DNA from: JBLIDK01 sp047632595
GTDB taxonomy: Bacteria > Bacteroidota > Bacteroidia > Sphingobacteriales > Sphingobacteriaceae
Direction: 5' to 3'
Assembly: GCA_047632595.1 (NCBI GenBank)
Contig: JBLIDK010000038.1
Coordinates: forward strand, 1-21,012
Length of the DNA: 21,012 nucleotides
Shown: one piece after another, positions 6,394-14,890 of the stretch
Layout of the letters: each line of letters begins with the position of its first letter
Numbering within the stretch: position 1 is the first letter of the stretch
The notes under the pieces: model-generated
What the model saw: the letters and a program-made list of their open reading frames with translations, nothing else
What the model was told of the DNA's origin: nothing
Databases searched by the model: none
Made by a program: the position numbers and the translations under genes

Positions 6394-8399
6394 ATGAGCA
6401 TTTTGAGAAAGTCATCTTCACTTATAATTGGAATTGAGAGCTTCTTGGCTTTACTGAGTTTACTAGGCCCCATATTGTCGCCCGCAACAAGATAATCAGT
6501 ATTTCCAGAAATTGAAGTTGAAACTTTTCCACCGTTGGCTTCTATCATTTCTTTTAATTCATCTCTTCCCAACTTTACAAACTTACCACTTACAACAAAC
6601 AATTGTCCATTTAACTTATCACTTAGACTTTTAGAGGCATCTTCTTTAATTTCAAAACACAGTCCGGCAGCTACTAATTGCTCCAGAATATCATTCATTT
6701 CTTTGTTATTAAAAAATGAAAGTACACTATCTGCTATTCGTTCTCCTATTTCATCTGCTAAAATTAATTCCTCTTTTGTAGCCTTCTTTAAATTCTGTAA
6801 CGACTTAAAATGTTTGGCTAATTTCTTTGCAACTGTACTCCCAACAAACCTAATTCCTAGAGCAAATAACACTTTTTCGAAAGGAATACTTTTAGAATTT
6901 TCTATTCCAGCCAATAAATTATCTACCGACTTTTCCCCTATTCTATCTAAAGCTAATAGCTCGTCTTTTTTGCTTTGTAATTGATAGATTGAACTATAGT
7001 TTTGAATTAAACCAGCGCTGAAAAGCTGATCAACCATTTCATCCCCTATTCCTTCAATATCCATTGCCTTTCTTGCGATAAAGTGCTGAATATTTCCCAC
7101 TAACTGTGGCTTACACCCTGTGGTATTAGGGCAATAATGATTTACTTCCCCTTCTTCTCTAACTAATGGTGTTTGACATTCAGGACAATTTGTAGGATAA
7201 CTAACTTTTATTAATCCTTCTTTACGTTTCCCAAAATTAACACCTACAATTTTCGGAATGATTTCACCCCCTTTTTCTAGGTAAACAACATCACCAATGC
7301 ATATTCCTAGTCGTTCAATTTCATTAGCATTATATAGGGATGCCCGCTTTACAACAGTGCCGGCCAATTGAATAGGCTTTAAATTAGCTACCGGTGTAAT
7401 TGCACCTGTTCGACCAACTTGATAAGTAATTTCCAGTAATTGTGTTTCTACTTGTTCGGCTTTAAACTTATAAGATATTGCCCATTTGGGTGATTTAGCA
7501 GTAAATCCTAGCTCATCTTGTTGTTGCTTTTCATTTACTTTAATTACAATCCCATCAATATCGTAACTAAGGTTATCACGTTCAACATCCCAATGTTTTA
7601 TAAATGCTATAACTTCATCCATCGTTGGACACAACTTGTGGTGATCAGACACTCTAAAACCCCATTCTTTAAGTGCTTTTAGGCTTTCTAAATGAGTTGA
7701 AAATAATTCTTCGCCTACATAAAAGTATAAAAAGCAATCTAACGGTCGTTTTGCCACCACTGCACTGTCTTGCATTTTAATAGTTCCCGATGCGAAATTT
7801 CTTGGGTTTGCATAAGGTTGTTCACTATTAAGGACCCTGTCTTCATTTAGCTTTGCAAATGCCGCTTTATGCATGAAAATTTCTCCGCGTACTTCAAACT
7901 CTTCAGGGTATCCTTTTTCTTTAAGCGCAATTGGAAGCGTTTTGATTGTTTTAACATTTGCTGTTACTACATCTCCTTGTGTTCCATCTCCACGAGTAAC
8001 CGCTTTATCCAAAACTCCATTTTTATAGGTTAGTGAAACCGCTAGTCCATCAAACTTTAGCTCACAAACATATTCGAAATTATCCCCAATTTCTTTTCGT
8101 ATCCTTTGGTCAAACTCAATTAACTCTTCTTCTGAGTAAGTGTTTCCCAACGAAAGCATGGGTGTTTTATGCTGAACTGTTTCAAAGTTTTTTGTGATCT
8201 CTCCACCAACTCGCTGTGATGGCGAATTGGGACTCAATAATTCAGGAAATGATTTCTCTAATAGAATTAGCTGGTCCATAAGCTGATCATACTCAAAATC
8301 AGTTACAACAGGCCTACTAAGAACATAATATTGATAATTATGATCATCCAATAACTTACTCAACTCTTCAATTTTACCTTTTGCGGCCTGTTTGTCCAT
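6390..8399 (-). CDS. ligA: NAD+-dependent DNA ligase
   Basis: Seals nicks in replication and repair. The full-length protein has 669 residues in the standard order: Ia domain (YYVLSRPVVTDFEYDQL, about 24-40), adenylation domain with the catalytic Lys115 in ELKFDGLA and TRGDGTQGD (135-143), OB fold, a Cys4 zinc finger (Cys405, Cys408, Cys423, Cys429), helix-hairpin-helix repeats (about 445-580) and a C-terminal BRCT domain (about 592-669) with GKVSTSISGNTDYLVAG. The ATG at 8399 gives the family N-terminus. It is the first gene of the ligA-unknown-dapA operon, with a promoter-like element just upstream. Confidence 0.98.
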   Translation of the reverse strand: MDKQAAKGKIEELSKLLDDHNYQYYVLSRPVVTDFEYDQLMDQLILLEKSFPELLSPNSPSQRVGGEITKNFETVQHKTPMLSLGNTYSEEELIEFDQRIRKEIGDNFEYVCELKFDGLAVSLTYKNGVLDKAVTRGDGTQGDVVTANVKTIKTLPIALKEKGYPEEFEVRGEIFMHKAAFAKLNEDRVLNSEQPYANPRNFASGTIKMQDSAVVAKRPLDCFLYFYVGEELFSTHLESLKALKEWGFRVSDHHKLCPTMDEVIAFIKHWDVERDNLSYDIDGIVIKVNEKQQQDELGFTAKSPKWAISYKFKAEQVETQLLEITYQVGRTGAITPVANLKPIQLAGTVVKRASLYNANEIERLGICIGDVVYLEKGGEIIPKIVGVNFGKRKEGLIKVSYPTNCPECQTPLVREEGEVNHYCPNTTGCKPQLVGNIQHFIARKAMDIEGIGDEMVDQLFSAGLIQNYSSIYQLQSKKDELLALDRIGEKSVDNLLAGIENSKSIPFEKVLFALGIRFVGSTVAKKLAKHFKSLQNLKKATKEELILADEIGERIADSVLSFFNNKEMNDILEQLVAAGLCFEIKEDASKSLSDKLNGQLFVVSGKFVKLGRDELKEMIEANGGKVSTSISGNTDYLVAGDNMGPSKLSKAKKLSIPIISEDDFLKMLI

Positions 8400-8426
8400 T
8401 AATTCTTACTTCTTGAGTTCGGGCTG

Positions 8427-8456
8427 CAAATTACATATGAATAATTGCATTTTCAA
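8427..8456 (-). promoter_or_regulatory. Probable ligA promoter
   Basis: On the minus strand TTG (8456-8454), a 20-nt spacer and TAATTTG (8433-8427). The -7 box is one base short of TAnnTTTG, but the spacer equals that of the two better promoters in this window. The transcript would start some 20 nt before the ligA ATG. Confidence 0.4.
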
Positions 8457-8457
8457 T

Positions 8458-8486
8458 AGAGTTGAAGTTTCAATTAATTCAACTCT
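8458..8486 (+). repeat. 9-bp inverted repeat upstream of the T9SS protein gene
   Basis: AGAGTTGAA (8458-8466) is repeated inverted as TTCAACTCT (8478-8486) with 11 nt between. It sits between the divergent ligA and secreted-protein genes and overlaps the left end of the predicted ligA promoter. It could be an operator or an mRNA leader hairpin; neither is shown. Confidence 0.4.
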
Positions 8487-8526
8487 CAATATTCTGCGTA
8501 TATTTATAATTAATCAACAAAAAAAA

Positions 8527-10704
8527 TTGCCAAATAAATCAGTCATACCAACTCTTTTTTCCATTATATTTTTATTGGTAGAAATCAATTCTTTTTCACA
8601 ATGGACGGAGACTGATTTTTTAACTGGCGGAAAAATAGTCTCCATAGAATCGAGTCAAAATACTACCTATACCATTACAAGCGGGGGGATTTACAGTAAT
8701 GGAAATAATGAATCTGTTTGGAATAAAATAAGTCCTAGATTCTTTAATACTAACGAGATAACCGATCGAGATTACCTTGCCTTTGAGTGTGAAAACAACC
8801 TCTTACTACTCTCTGATTTTACTAGCACCAACCCCACTTTTTATCGAAAATTGCCAGATTCATTAGTTTGGGACACACTATTTCCATCCTTTCAGGGAGA
8901 AGTTTTGGACATTGAACATTTTAATGATTCCTTATTCACTCTAGTTTTTAATCAAAATAATTTAATGCTTTATACCAGTTCTGACTCTGGTACTACTTGG
9001 AATTTAATGCAAAACATAGGTGCTACTAAACCATCTAGTCCAAAGCCTATGGAAGTTTTGGGGAAGCAATTATATGTTGAAGGTTCTGATAATATCTTAA
9101 ATGAGTTTAACACGGATTCCAACCGCTTTAAGTCCATTATTTTAAACGGACTACCTATGGATCGTTTATTCATAGACATAGCTATAATTGACACCTTTCC
9201 AATTATTCTTTTAAAATCCAATGACTCTATCCAACTCTATAGACTTCAAGGCGACACGATATGGGTAAAGGGTGATCTTGGCATTGATTCATTGGCACAA
9301 ATTCAAGCAATAAGTACGATTAGTGATTTTGGCAGTATCTACGCCAACAAAAACAACTTTGTTCAAGTCTATTCTGTTAAAAGTCCTTTTACCACTTGGG
9401 ATTTACAATCTAACCTCCTTTCAACTGATATTAACCCAATAACTTATAAAGTAAAATCGAAAGACAGCTTGTTTTATGGCAATAATCTAAATTTATTTCT
9501 CTCGGCTGATACTGGTAGTTCTTTTAGCATTTTTAATGACAATATTTTAGCCACCAATTGTTTAAGTGGAATTCAACTTTCAAACAAGACTTATCTTTCG
9601 TGCCAGTTTGATGGACTTTATGAATCATTTAATAACTTAAGCTCTGTTAACTATGCCGAACCAACCTTAAGCTCTGTCAATTTTTCTAAAATATATTTAA
9701 ATGACTCCAAACTCTATTACTTTGTGAATGGGGTTAATTCAGAAAAACTATTGACCTCAAACAACAACGGAAGTCAATGGTTTAACAGCGTTTTTCCCGC
9801 AGTAAATTCTCCTTCGTTTCTAGGGTTCGATTCTTCCAGTTTATATATTAAAGGTTCAATTAGTGCAAGCAGTGACGCCATGTATCGAACTGATAATAAT
9901 GGAGAAAATTGGATTAACTTGACAAGCAATTACATTGCCTTTTTCAATCTTGTAAGTTCTTTTGCCGAAGGCGAAAAAGGGACTTTATATTGTACCGGAA
10001 ATACTGATAATTTAAATTGGCGAATTCTTCGTTCCACTAACAAAGGGCAATCATGGCAAGAAAGTTTATCAGGCTTACCATTAACTATTCCTTCCAGATT
10101 ACACCTCCTATCAACTCAAAATTTAACACTACTATATGGCACATGGGTTGGGGAAGACCAATTGTATTTAAGAGTAAGTAATTCATGGTCTATACTTACA
10201 AATTCAAACTTCCCAACTCTTGACGAGCTATTTTATGAAGGTGAATTTGAGGCAAATTTAAAATTGTTAGAAGGAATTCATTACCTAAGCTTTTCAAATG
10301 GAATATATAAAAGCTTAGACTTGGGTTTAACTTGGGAAGACTATACAACCGGAATCCCGTTAAATTCTTCAATAAAAGGATTGTTTGAAACCAACTCTAA
10401 TTTAGTTGCCATTACCCAAGGAGTTGGCAATTATGAAATAGATAAATTGGGGGGTATTACTCCAAAAGTTGAACAAACTATCACTCCTATATTTCCTTCA
10501 ATTTCATCAGGAATTTTCAATATAAACTCAATAGAAAATTATAGTAAAATAGAGGTGTATTCAATTACCGGTCAAAAAGCATTCTCAGCTGACAAATCTT
10601 TAAATCAATTTGACCTTAGTGAATTTAACTCGGGCGTTTATGTGGTTCGAATAGTAGACAAGAGCAATAAGCTTCATGTCCAACTAATTACTTTGCAGAA
10701 ATAG
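8527..10704 (+). CDS. T9SS-exported Asp-box (BNR-like) repeat protein
   Basis: A 725-residue protein when started at the TTG at 8527. That start gives a compact signal peptide (PNKSV, then PTLFSIIFLLVEI, cleavage after SFSQ). An ATG at 8437 in the same frame would add 30 residues before it. The body is beta-rich with scattered Asp-box motifs (S/T-x-D/N-x-G-x-x-W/F): SSDSGTTW (~150), SADTGSSF (~326), SNNNGSQW (~410), TDNNGENW (~455), STNKGQSW (~502) and SLDLGLTW (~595), as in beta-propeller, sortilin-like or sialidase-like folds. No sialidase active-site set was recognised. The last ~70 residues (PIFPSISSGIFNI ... YSITGQKAFS ... FNSGVYVVRI) form a type A T9SS sorting domain, so it is exported through the type IX system. 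Ligand or substrate unknown. Its 3' end overlaps the convergent membrane-protein gene by 17 nt. Confidence 0.87.
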   Translation: MPNKSVIPTLFSIIFLLVEINSFSQWTETDFLTGGKIVSIESSQNTTYTITSGGIYSNGNNESVWNKISPRFFNTNEITDRDYLAFECENNLLLLSDFTSTNPTFYRKLPDSLVWDTLFPSFQGEVLDIEHFNDSLFTLVFNQNNLMLYTSSDSGTTWNLMQNIGATKPSSPKPMEVLGKQLYVEGSDNILNEFNTDSNRFKSIILNGLPMDRLFIDIAIIDTFPIILLKSNDSIQLYRLQGDTIWVKGDLGIDSLAQIQAISTISDFGSIYANKNNFVQVYSVKSPFTTWDLQSNLLSTDINPITYKVKSKDSLFYGNNLNLFLSADTGSSFSIFNDNILATNCLSGIQLSNKTYLSCQFDGLYESFNNLSSVNYAEPTLSSVNFSKIYLNDSKLYYFVNGVNSEKLLTSNNNGSQWFNSVFPAVNSPSFLGFDSSSLYIKGSISASSDAMYRTDNNGENWINLTSNYIAFFNLVSSFAEGEKGTLYCTGNTDNLNWRILRSTNKGQSWQESLSGLPLTIPSRLHLLSTQNLTLLYGTWVGEDQLYLRVSNSWSILTNSNFPTLDELFYEGEFEANLKLLEGIHYLSFSNGIYKSLDLGLTWEDYTTGIPLNSSIKGLFETNSNLVAITQGVGNYEIDKLGGITPKVEQTITPIFPSISSGIFNINSIENYSKIEVYSITGQKAFSADKSLNQFDLSEFNSGVYVVRIVDKSNKLHVQLITLQK

Positions 10705-11164
10705 CCGTGTCAATTATGCGGAAAAGCTCATCTTGATTTTGAGTACCAATAATGTATTCTAAGCCATCCTTATCAGTTAATTTAAGAGCTTGTTTTCCAT
10801 AAGTGTAAAAACGAATGGTTCCTTTTAAATGTTGGTTATACACTGGATTATGTAATATATACCTGCCATACTTAACCTTCTCAACACTCTTAAGTGTATT
10901 AAACTCAATTTTCACCAATCTAGTTGTCCATAAACTATCCATGGTTAAATAGGTGTCATAAACTCGTGTATGAAAATGGGTTAAAAAGCTCATTCCAATT
11001 GAAATTATAAGAATACTAATTCCAACAACTAGGAATAAATCTTCGCCTTGATGTGAAAAACTATAGGCTAGGAAACAAAACATAGCAAGAACTAGTCTAA
11101 AATTTAGCCAGTAAACATTTCTGCCTAAAAACTGTCGTTCGTTATAAATTGGATTGTCTTGCAT
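10688..11164 (-). CDS. Small two-helix membrane protein, PH-like domain possible
   Basis: 158 residues. After a polar N-terminus (NERQFLGRNVYWLNF) come two hydrophobic helices at about 21-37 and 42-62 separated by a short SHQGED turn, then a soluble C-terminal half with alternating strands (YDTYLTMDSLWTTRLVKI, SVEKVKYGRYIL, GTIRFYTYG, ALKLTDKDGLEYIIGTQ) ending in a helix (QDELFRIIDTAI). This plan resembles bacterial PH-like membrane proteins, but that is an inference from secondary-structure pattern only. It starts 12 nt after the tilS stop and is likely cotranscribed with it. No function can be assigned. Confidence 0.72.
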   Translation of the reverse strand: MQDNPIYNERQFLGRNVYWLNFRLVLAMFCFLAYSFSHQGEDLFLVVGISILIISIGMSFLTHFHTRVYDTYLTMDSLWTTRLVKIEFNTLKSVEKVKYGRYILHNPVYNQHLKGTIRFYTYGKQALKLTDKDGLEYIIGTQNQDELFRIIDTAISAK

Positions 11165-11176
11165 GAAGTATTTTAA

Positions 11177-12508
11177 TTAATCAGATTCTATTAACTGCAT
11201 ACGAAAGATTTTATTGGTTGAGTCTGTAATTTTAAATCGATTATCAATTCTATAACCCATAATCCAAACCACTTCGCCAGCAGATTCTATAACGCGAATA
11301 TCACTTTTTCTGTTCAAAGGTATCTTTTCATCGATTAAAAAATCACTCAATTTTTTATTTCCTTTCATTCCTAATGGTTGAAATACATCGCCTGCCCTCC
11401 AATTCCTCATTTGCAACGGAAATTTTAACTGATCAAAGTCCAACATAGCCACATTATTATCCTTAGATATCATCTGCTCCCTATTTGGTACAATACTGGT
11501 TACCAAATCATAATTATCAAAGTGGTAGTTCGAATCTTTTAAAGTAATAAACATTGAATGCTCCGTATCAGGCATTAATGGAGCAATAATTAAAAAATCC
11601 CGGTCTTTTACTAATTGAAATTCTTCAGAATAAAATATTTTCCCTGGCTGGGAATCTAATGCACTAAAAATATCGTTAACCGTATCTGCAGCGAAGCCAT
11701 ATTTTTTCAGAATCTCATATAAAATGAACTCTTTGTAATCAAGTTCTTTAAGCATTTCAATTTTTATCCATTGCTCCCTTCCTTGGTCTATTAATAATTT
11801 TTCTTGGTAGAGTTTAATATGGTGCTGAACGAAATTCTCAATTTCATCAATTCGATGAAGATTCTTGGTAAACGATGTTTCCAAGTTTTCATTTATTTCC
11901 TTCAAAATTGGAATGACATCATTGCGAAGTTTATTTCTTACGTACTTTGAAGACAAGTTAGAACTATCGTGGCGGAAATGAATATTGTTTTCTTTAACAT
12001 GTTCTTTAATTTCTTCTTTCGTAGCGAATAACAACGGGCGGATAATGTTTCCTCTTTTTGGTCTAATTCCGTGCAAACCCGCAATACCTGTACCTCTTAT
12101 AAAATTTATTAAAACCGATTCGATTAAATCATTTTTGTGATGTGCCGTAGCAATTACATTGTAATCGTATTTCTTTCTTAATGATTCCCACCATTTATAA
12201 CGCAAATCGCGAGCTGCCATTTGCACACTCATGCCCTTGGTTGTTTGAATTTCTAGAGGATCAAATTTCTTTAAATGAAAAGGTACTTCCAGCTTGTGTG
12301 CAAATTTCTTAACAAACAACTCATCGCCATCCGATTCATCCTCGCGCAAACCAAAATTGCAATGGGCAATACCAAAAGAATAACCCATTTCGTTGAATAG
12401 ATGACCCATTAACATGGAGTCTATGCCACCACTAATGCAGAGCAAGACTTTGTCGTTTGGATTAAATAATTCAAACTCATTGATATATTTACCTAGTTTA
12501 TCCTTCAT
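11177..12508 (-). CDS. tilS: tRNA(Ile)-lysidine synthetase
   Basis: Attaches lysine to C34 of tRNA-Ile(CAU) with ATP so that it reads AUA. The 443 residues fit the long form. The N-type ATP pyrophosphatase domain has the P-loop SGGIDS at 26-31 and HCNFGLR at 49-55, followed by GTGIAGLHGIRPKRGNIIRPLL and DSSNLSSKYVRNKLRNDVIP, both diagnostic for TilS. The C-terminal TilS domain (about 365-440) shows MRNWRAGDVFQPLGM and KKLSDFLIDEKIP. The ATG at 12508 gives the expected start. It diverges from the OstA-like gene with 75 nt between and is followed by the small membrane-protein gene. Confidence 0.96.
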   Translation of the reverse strand: MKDKLGKYINEFELFNPNDKVLLCISGGIDSMLMGHLFNEMGYSFGIAHCNFGLREDESDGDELFVKKFAHKLEVPFHLKKFDPLEIQTTKGMSVQMAARDLRYKWWESLRKKYDYNVIATAHHKNDLIESVLINFIRGTGIAGLHGIRPKRGNIIRPLLFATKEEIKEHVKENNIHFRHDSSNLSSKYVRNKLRNDVIPILKEINENLETSFTKNLHRIDEIENFVQHHIKLYQEKLLIDQGREQWIKIEMLKELDYKEFILYEILKKYGFAADTVNDIFSALDSQPGKIFYSEEFQLVKDRDFLIIAPLMPDTEHSMFITLKDSNYHFDNYDLVTSIVPNREQMISKDNNVAMLDFDQLKFPLQMRNWRAGDVFQPLGMKGNKKLSDFLIDEKIPLNRKSDIRVIESAGEVVWIMGYRIDNRFKITDSTNKIFRMQLIESD

Positions 12509-12569
12509 AAATCAATTGAATATACTGTTTTTTCTATTTTTAGGTGCTATGAAGGCCAAATACTTTGCA

Positions 12570-12577
12570 TAATTTTG
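12570..12577 (+). promoter_or_regulatory. -7 promoter box very close to the OstA-like start codon
   Basis: TAATTTTG matches TAnnTTTG and ends 6 nt before the ATG at 12584, which would give a leaderless or nearly leaderless mRNA. A variant box, TACTTTG (12561-12567), lies just upstream. No clear -33 TTG is present. Confidence 0.4.
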
Positions 12578-12583
12578 ACCAAT

Positions 12584-14083
12584 ATGAGACTCACAGTCTA
12601 TTTTATACTTTTTTTAATTAGTTTTTCTGCCTCAGCACAAGAGTCTGGTAAAAAAATTGAAATCAAAAATGCCGACAGGCTTATTGGTTCAAGAACCGGG
12701 AATGCTGATTTAAAAAGACTTATTGGCAACTGTGTTTTCCAACAAGATGATGTTACCCTTTCATGCGACTCTGCCATTCTAAATTCAACAACCAACAAAG
12801 TTGATGCTTACGGAAATGTGCATATCAAACAAGGCGATAGTTTAAATATCTATTCTGATTCACTAAAGTATTTTGGAAAAACCAGAACTGCCTTGCTTTA
12901 TGATAATATTCGTTTAATAGACCCAAGAGGAACTCTTTATACGGATAGAATGGAATATGATATCAAAACTAGAGTAGGCACTTATTATGATGGTGGAAAG
13001 TTAATAGACAAGGAAAATGTTTTAACAAGTAAAACGGGTTATTACTTTTCGAAGCAGCAAGAAGCCTATTTTAAAGATAGTGTAGTACTCACCAATCCGG
13101 ATTACACCATTGATTGTGATACGATGCGGTATAATACCTCTTTTAAAATAGCTTACTTTTTAGGACCAACATATATTCGAACCGAAGAGGACTTAATTTA
13201 TTGCGAAAACGGCTATTACAATACGGTAATTGACGAAAGTAGATTTAGCAAAAACGCCTACTACCAAAATAAAGACCAAAAACTAGCCGGAGATAGTTTA
13301 GTTTTTAAACGAGACATTGGTATTGGAGAAGTTTTTAGAAATATCACATTTACTGACACTGCACAGGATATTTTATTGAAAGGTCATTATGCCAAGTACT
13401 ATGAAAACCAGGATAAAATATTAGTAACAGATAGTGCTGTGCTAATTTTAACAGCGGATAGCGACTACCTCTATATGCATGGCGATACCTTAATATCCGT
13501 TTACGACTCCGTAACAGATAATCGAACCTTTTACGCCTATCATGGAGTTAAAATATTTAAAAGCAATTTTAGAGGCTCTGCCGATTCTGTAGTTTATAAT
13601 AGCTCCGACTCCTTATTTAAATGCTATTACGAACCAACCTTATGGGTGGAAGAAAGTCAATTAACGGCAGACAGTATTCATTTATTTATGCGAAATAAGA
13701 AATTGGATAAGTTAAACATGTACAATAATGCATTTGTAACGAATCCTGAAGATTCCACAAGATACAATCAAATACGTGGAAGGAACATGTATGGAACCTT
13801 TGTAAATAATAAACTTAGTCAGTTAAAAGTAGAAGGCAACGGACAAAGTGTTTACTATGCAAAAGAAGATGACGGCGGCTATGTTGGGGTGAATCAATCG
13901 GAATGTAGTAACATGTTGATACGTTTTTCTAAAAATCAGGTTAGCGACATCTCTTTTTACACTCAACCAGTTGCTACCTTCTATCCTATTGATGAAATTT
14001 CTACAGAAGACCTTCAATTAAAGGGCTTTCAATGGCGTATTGACAGAAAGCCAAAGTCCGCAAATGACATATTTAGGGACTAA
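12584..14083 (+). CDS. OstA-like periplasmic/outer-membrane biogenesis protein
   Basis: A 499-residue secreted protein with a clear signal peptide (MRLTVYFILFLISFSASAQ, cleaved near residue 19). The mature part is a run of short beta-strand repeats of the type GNVHIKQGDSLNIYSDSLKY and YYDGGKLIDKENVLTSKTG, in which V.L...D....CD/SDS...Y recurs. This is typical of the OstA/LptA N-terminal fold (beta-jellyroll) that binds lipopolysaccharide on its way to the outer membrane. I infer a role in LPS or outer-membrane lipid transport; family membership is by pattern. An upstream in-frame TTG at 12575 is rejected because it falls inside the -7 box and lengthens the signal peptide. It diverges from tilS and is followed 95 nt later by a small secreted protein. 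Confidence 0.85.
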   Translation: MRLTVYFILFLISFSASAQESGKKIEIKNADRLIGSRTGNADLKRLIGNCVFQQDDVTLSCDSAILNSTTNKVDAYGNVHIKQGDSLNIYSDSLKYFGKTRTALLYDNIRLIDPRGTLYTDRMEYDIKTRVGTYYDGGKLIDKENVLTSKTGYYFSKQQEAYFKDSVVLTNPDYTIDCDTMRYNTSFKIAYFLGPTYIRTEEDLIYCENGYYNTVIDESRFSKNAYYQNKDQKLAGDSLVFKRDIGIGEVFRNITFTDTAQDILLKGHYAKYYENQDKILVTDSAVLILTADSDYLYMHGDTLISVYDSVTDNRTFYAYHGVKIFKSNFRGSADSVVYNSSDSLFKCYYEPTLWVEESQLTADSIHLFMRNKKLDKLNMYNNAFVTNPEDSTRYNQIRGRNMYGTFVNNKLSQLKVEGNGQSVYYAKEDDGGYVGVNQSECSNMLIRFSKNQVSDISFYTQPVATFYPIDEISTEDLQLKGFQWRIDRKPKSANDIFRD

Positions 14084-14178
14084 GGCTCCTTAACATTGTT
14101 GTTACAAACCACCTTTAGTTTAAACTATCTTTTCTTAGGCTCCTCAAAACATTCAACCAACAAGAAAGGACAGTTTTT

Positions 14179-14637
14179 ATGAAAAAGATAATATATACGC
14201 TATTTGCAGTAGCAGCTTTTGGCTTAGTGTTTGAAACCTATGCCAACGCTCAAGGAAGAGGAAGAACCCCAGATTCTAATGGCCCGAAATATGAAAATGG
14301 TCAAAAGGGTCCTAAAAGTGGAGGTGTCGGCAATTACAACTACCAAAACAAAGGCTCTAAGTACAAAGGACAAAATCAGGGACACGGAAATGGACATAAT
14401 AATGGGCATGGAAAAAGTCATTATAGGGCCAATGCTCATCATCAACCACAATATGGCAACAGAGGGCACGGTAATCATTATAGAGGTCCAAGTTATGGAT
14501 CGGGACAAGGGCGACACCATGTACACCATAGACCCAGAGCAACTCAACGAATTTGGGTTCGAGGATACTATGAATGGAGTGCCTGTGGAACCTTCCAAAT
14601 ATGGGCACCTGGCTTTTATAAAGTAGTTTATTTATAG
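14179..14637 (+). CDS. Small secreted His/Gly/Asn-rich protein with C-terminal WxxGxW-like repeat
   Basis: 152 residues. The signal peptide MKKIIYTLFAVAAFGLVFE ... YANAQ ends near residue 25. The mature part up to about 117 is low-complexity, rich in Gly, His, Asn, Gln and Tyr, with runs such as GQNQGHGNGHNNGHGKSH and GRHHVHHRPR that could bind Ni, Zn or Cu. The last ~30 residues (RIWVRGYYEW ... FQIWAPGFYKVVYL) hold two WVxGYYxW/WAPGFY units, like the WxxGxW repeat family of envelope proteins. AAAGGA stands 9 nt before the ATG, a better ribosome-binding site than most genes here. The strong terminator at 14657-14697 ends it. Other frames in this stretch are also open because of the composition, but only this one has a signal peptide. 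Function unknown. Confidence 0.8.
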   Translation: MKKIIYTLFAVAAFGLVFETYANAQGRGRTPDSNGPKYENGQKGPKSGGVGNYNYQNKGSKYKGQNQGHGNGHNNGHGKSHYRANAHHQPQYGNRGHGNHYRGPSYGSGQGRHHVHHRPRATQRIWVRGYYEWSACGTFQIWAPGFYKVVYL

Positions 14638-14656
14638 ACTATGTATAGCAAAAAGT

Positions 14657-14697
14657 AAAAACCGTTTATCAGCCTAGGGCCGATGGACGGTTTTTTT
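14657..14697 (+). terminator. Strong rho-independent terminator after the His-rich gene
   Basis: AAAAACCGT (14657-14665) pairs with ACGGTTTTT (14687-14695). The inner stem TTATC/GATGG (two G-T pairs) and a GCC/GGC top continue it, with seven Ts at 14691-14697. Its T-run begins a sequence that recurs at 14933, beside rdgB. Confidence 0.87.
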
Positions 14698-14728
14698 ATT
14701 TCTCTAAAAATTCAACTAGTTTCAAAAC
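14687..14728. repeat. Direct repeat, copy 1 (degenerate copy of the rdgB 3' end)
   Basis: The 42 nt match 14933-14974 without gaps at 34 positions, including an identical 15-nt ACGG-T7-ATTT start. On the minus strand the copy reads V-L-K-L-V-E-F-L-E-K-stop against A-V-Q-K-L-V-D-F-L-S-K-stop at the end of RdgB, with its own TAA at 14696-14698. The frame is closed by a stop at 14750-14752, so this is a remnant. Confidence 0.7.
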
Positions 14729-14755
14729 TCTAAATTGGTTTAATAATATTTAATC

Positions 14756-14774
14756 TTCGAGCTAAAAGCTCGAA
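14756..14774. repeat. Palindrome, copy 1
   Basis: TTCGAGCTAAAAGCTCGAA is an 8-bp perfect inverted repeat around AAA. Sixteen bases of it (14756-14771) recur inverted at 14891-14906. It resembles a REP- or MITE-like element. A second pair of inverted 11-mers interleaves with it: AATTGGTTTAA (14733-14743) and TTAAACCAATT (14820-14830). Confidence 0.65.
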
Positions 14775-14890
14775 AAAACAATTCTTGTTTTTGAATTCAG
14801 ACACATGAAAATTGACTCTTTAAACCAATTAATTTACTTACGTTTAATTCAATAGAAAAACTTAAACCCAAAATTTTGCAGCGTATTATA

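Noticed and set aside
6535..6984. Plus-strand open frame of 149 residues inside ligA
   Set aside because: It is antisense to the conserved ligase C-terminal domains, is Ser/Asn/Leu-rich as shadows of coding DNA are, and has no supporting signals.
8392..8526. Longer N-terminus for the T9SS protein, from TTG 8392 or ATG 8437
   Set aside because: The extension overlaps the ligA start or puts 30 or more polar residues before the signal peptide. The TTG at 8527 gives a normal-length signal peptide. The ATG at 8437 is kept as a less likely alternative.
14084..14144. GGCTCCT repeated at 14084-14090 and 14138-14144, upstream of the His-rich gene
   Set aside because: Only 7 nt are identical and the flanks align poorly; this is expected by chance often enough and has no promoter match.
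14224..14626. Several long open frames on both strands over the His-rich secreted gene, up to 131 residues
   Set aside because: They arise from the skewed codon composition of the Gly/His/Asn-rich gene. None has a signal peptide, domain or neighbour spacing, whereas the 14179 frame has a signal peptide, ribosome-binding site and terminator.
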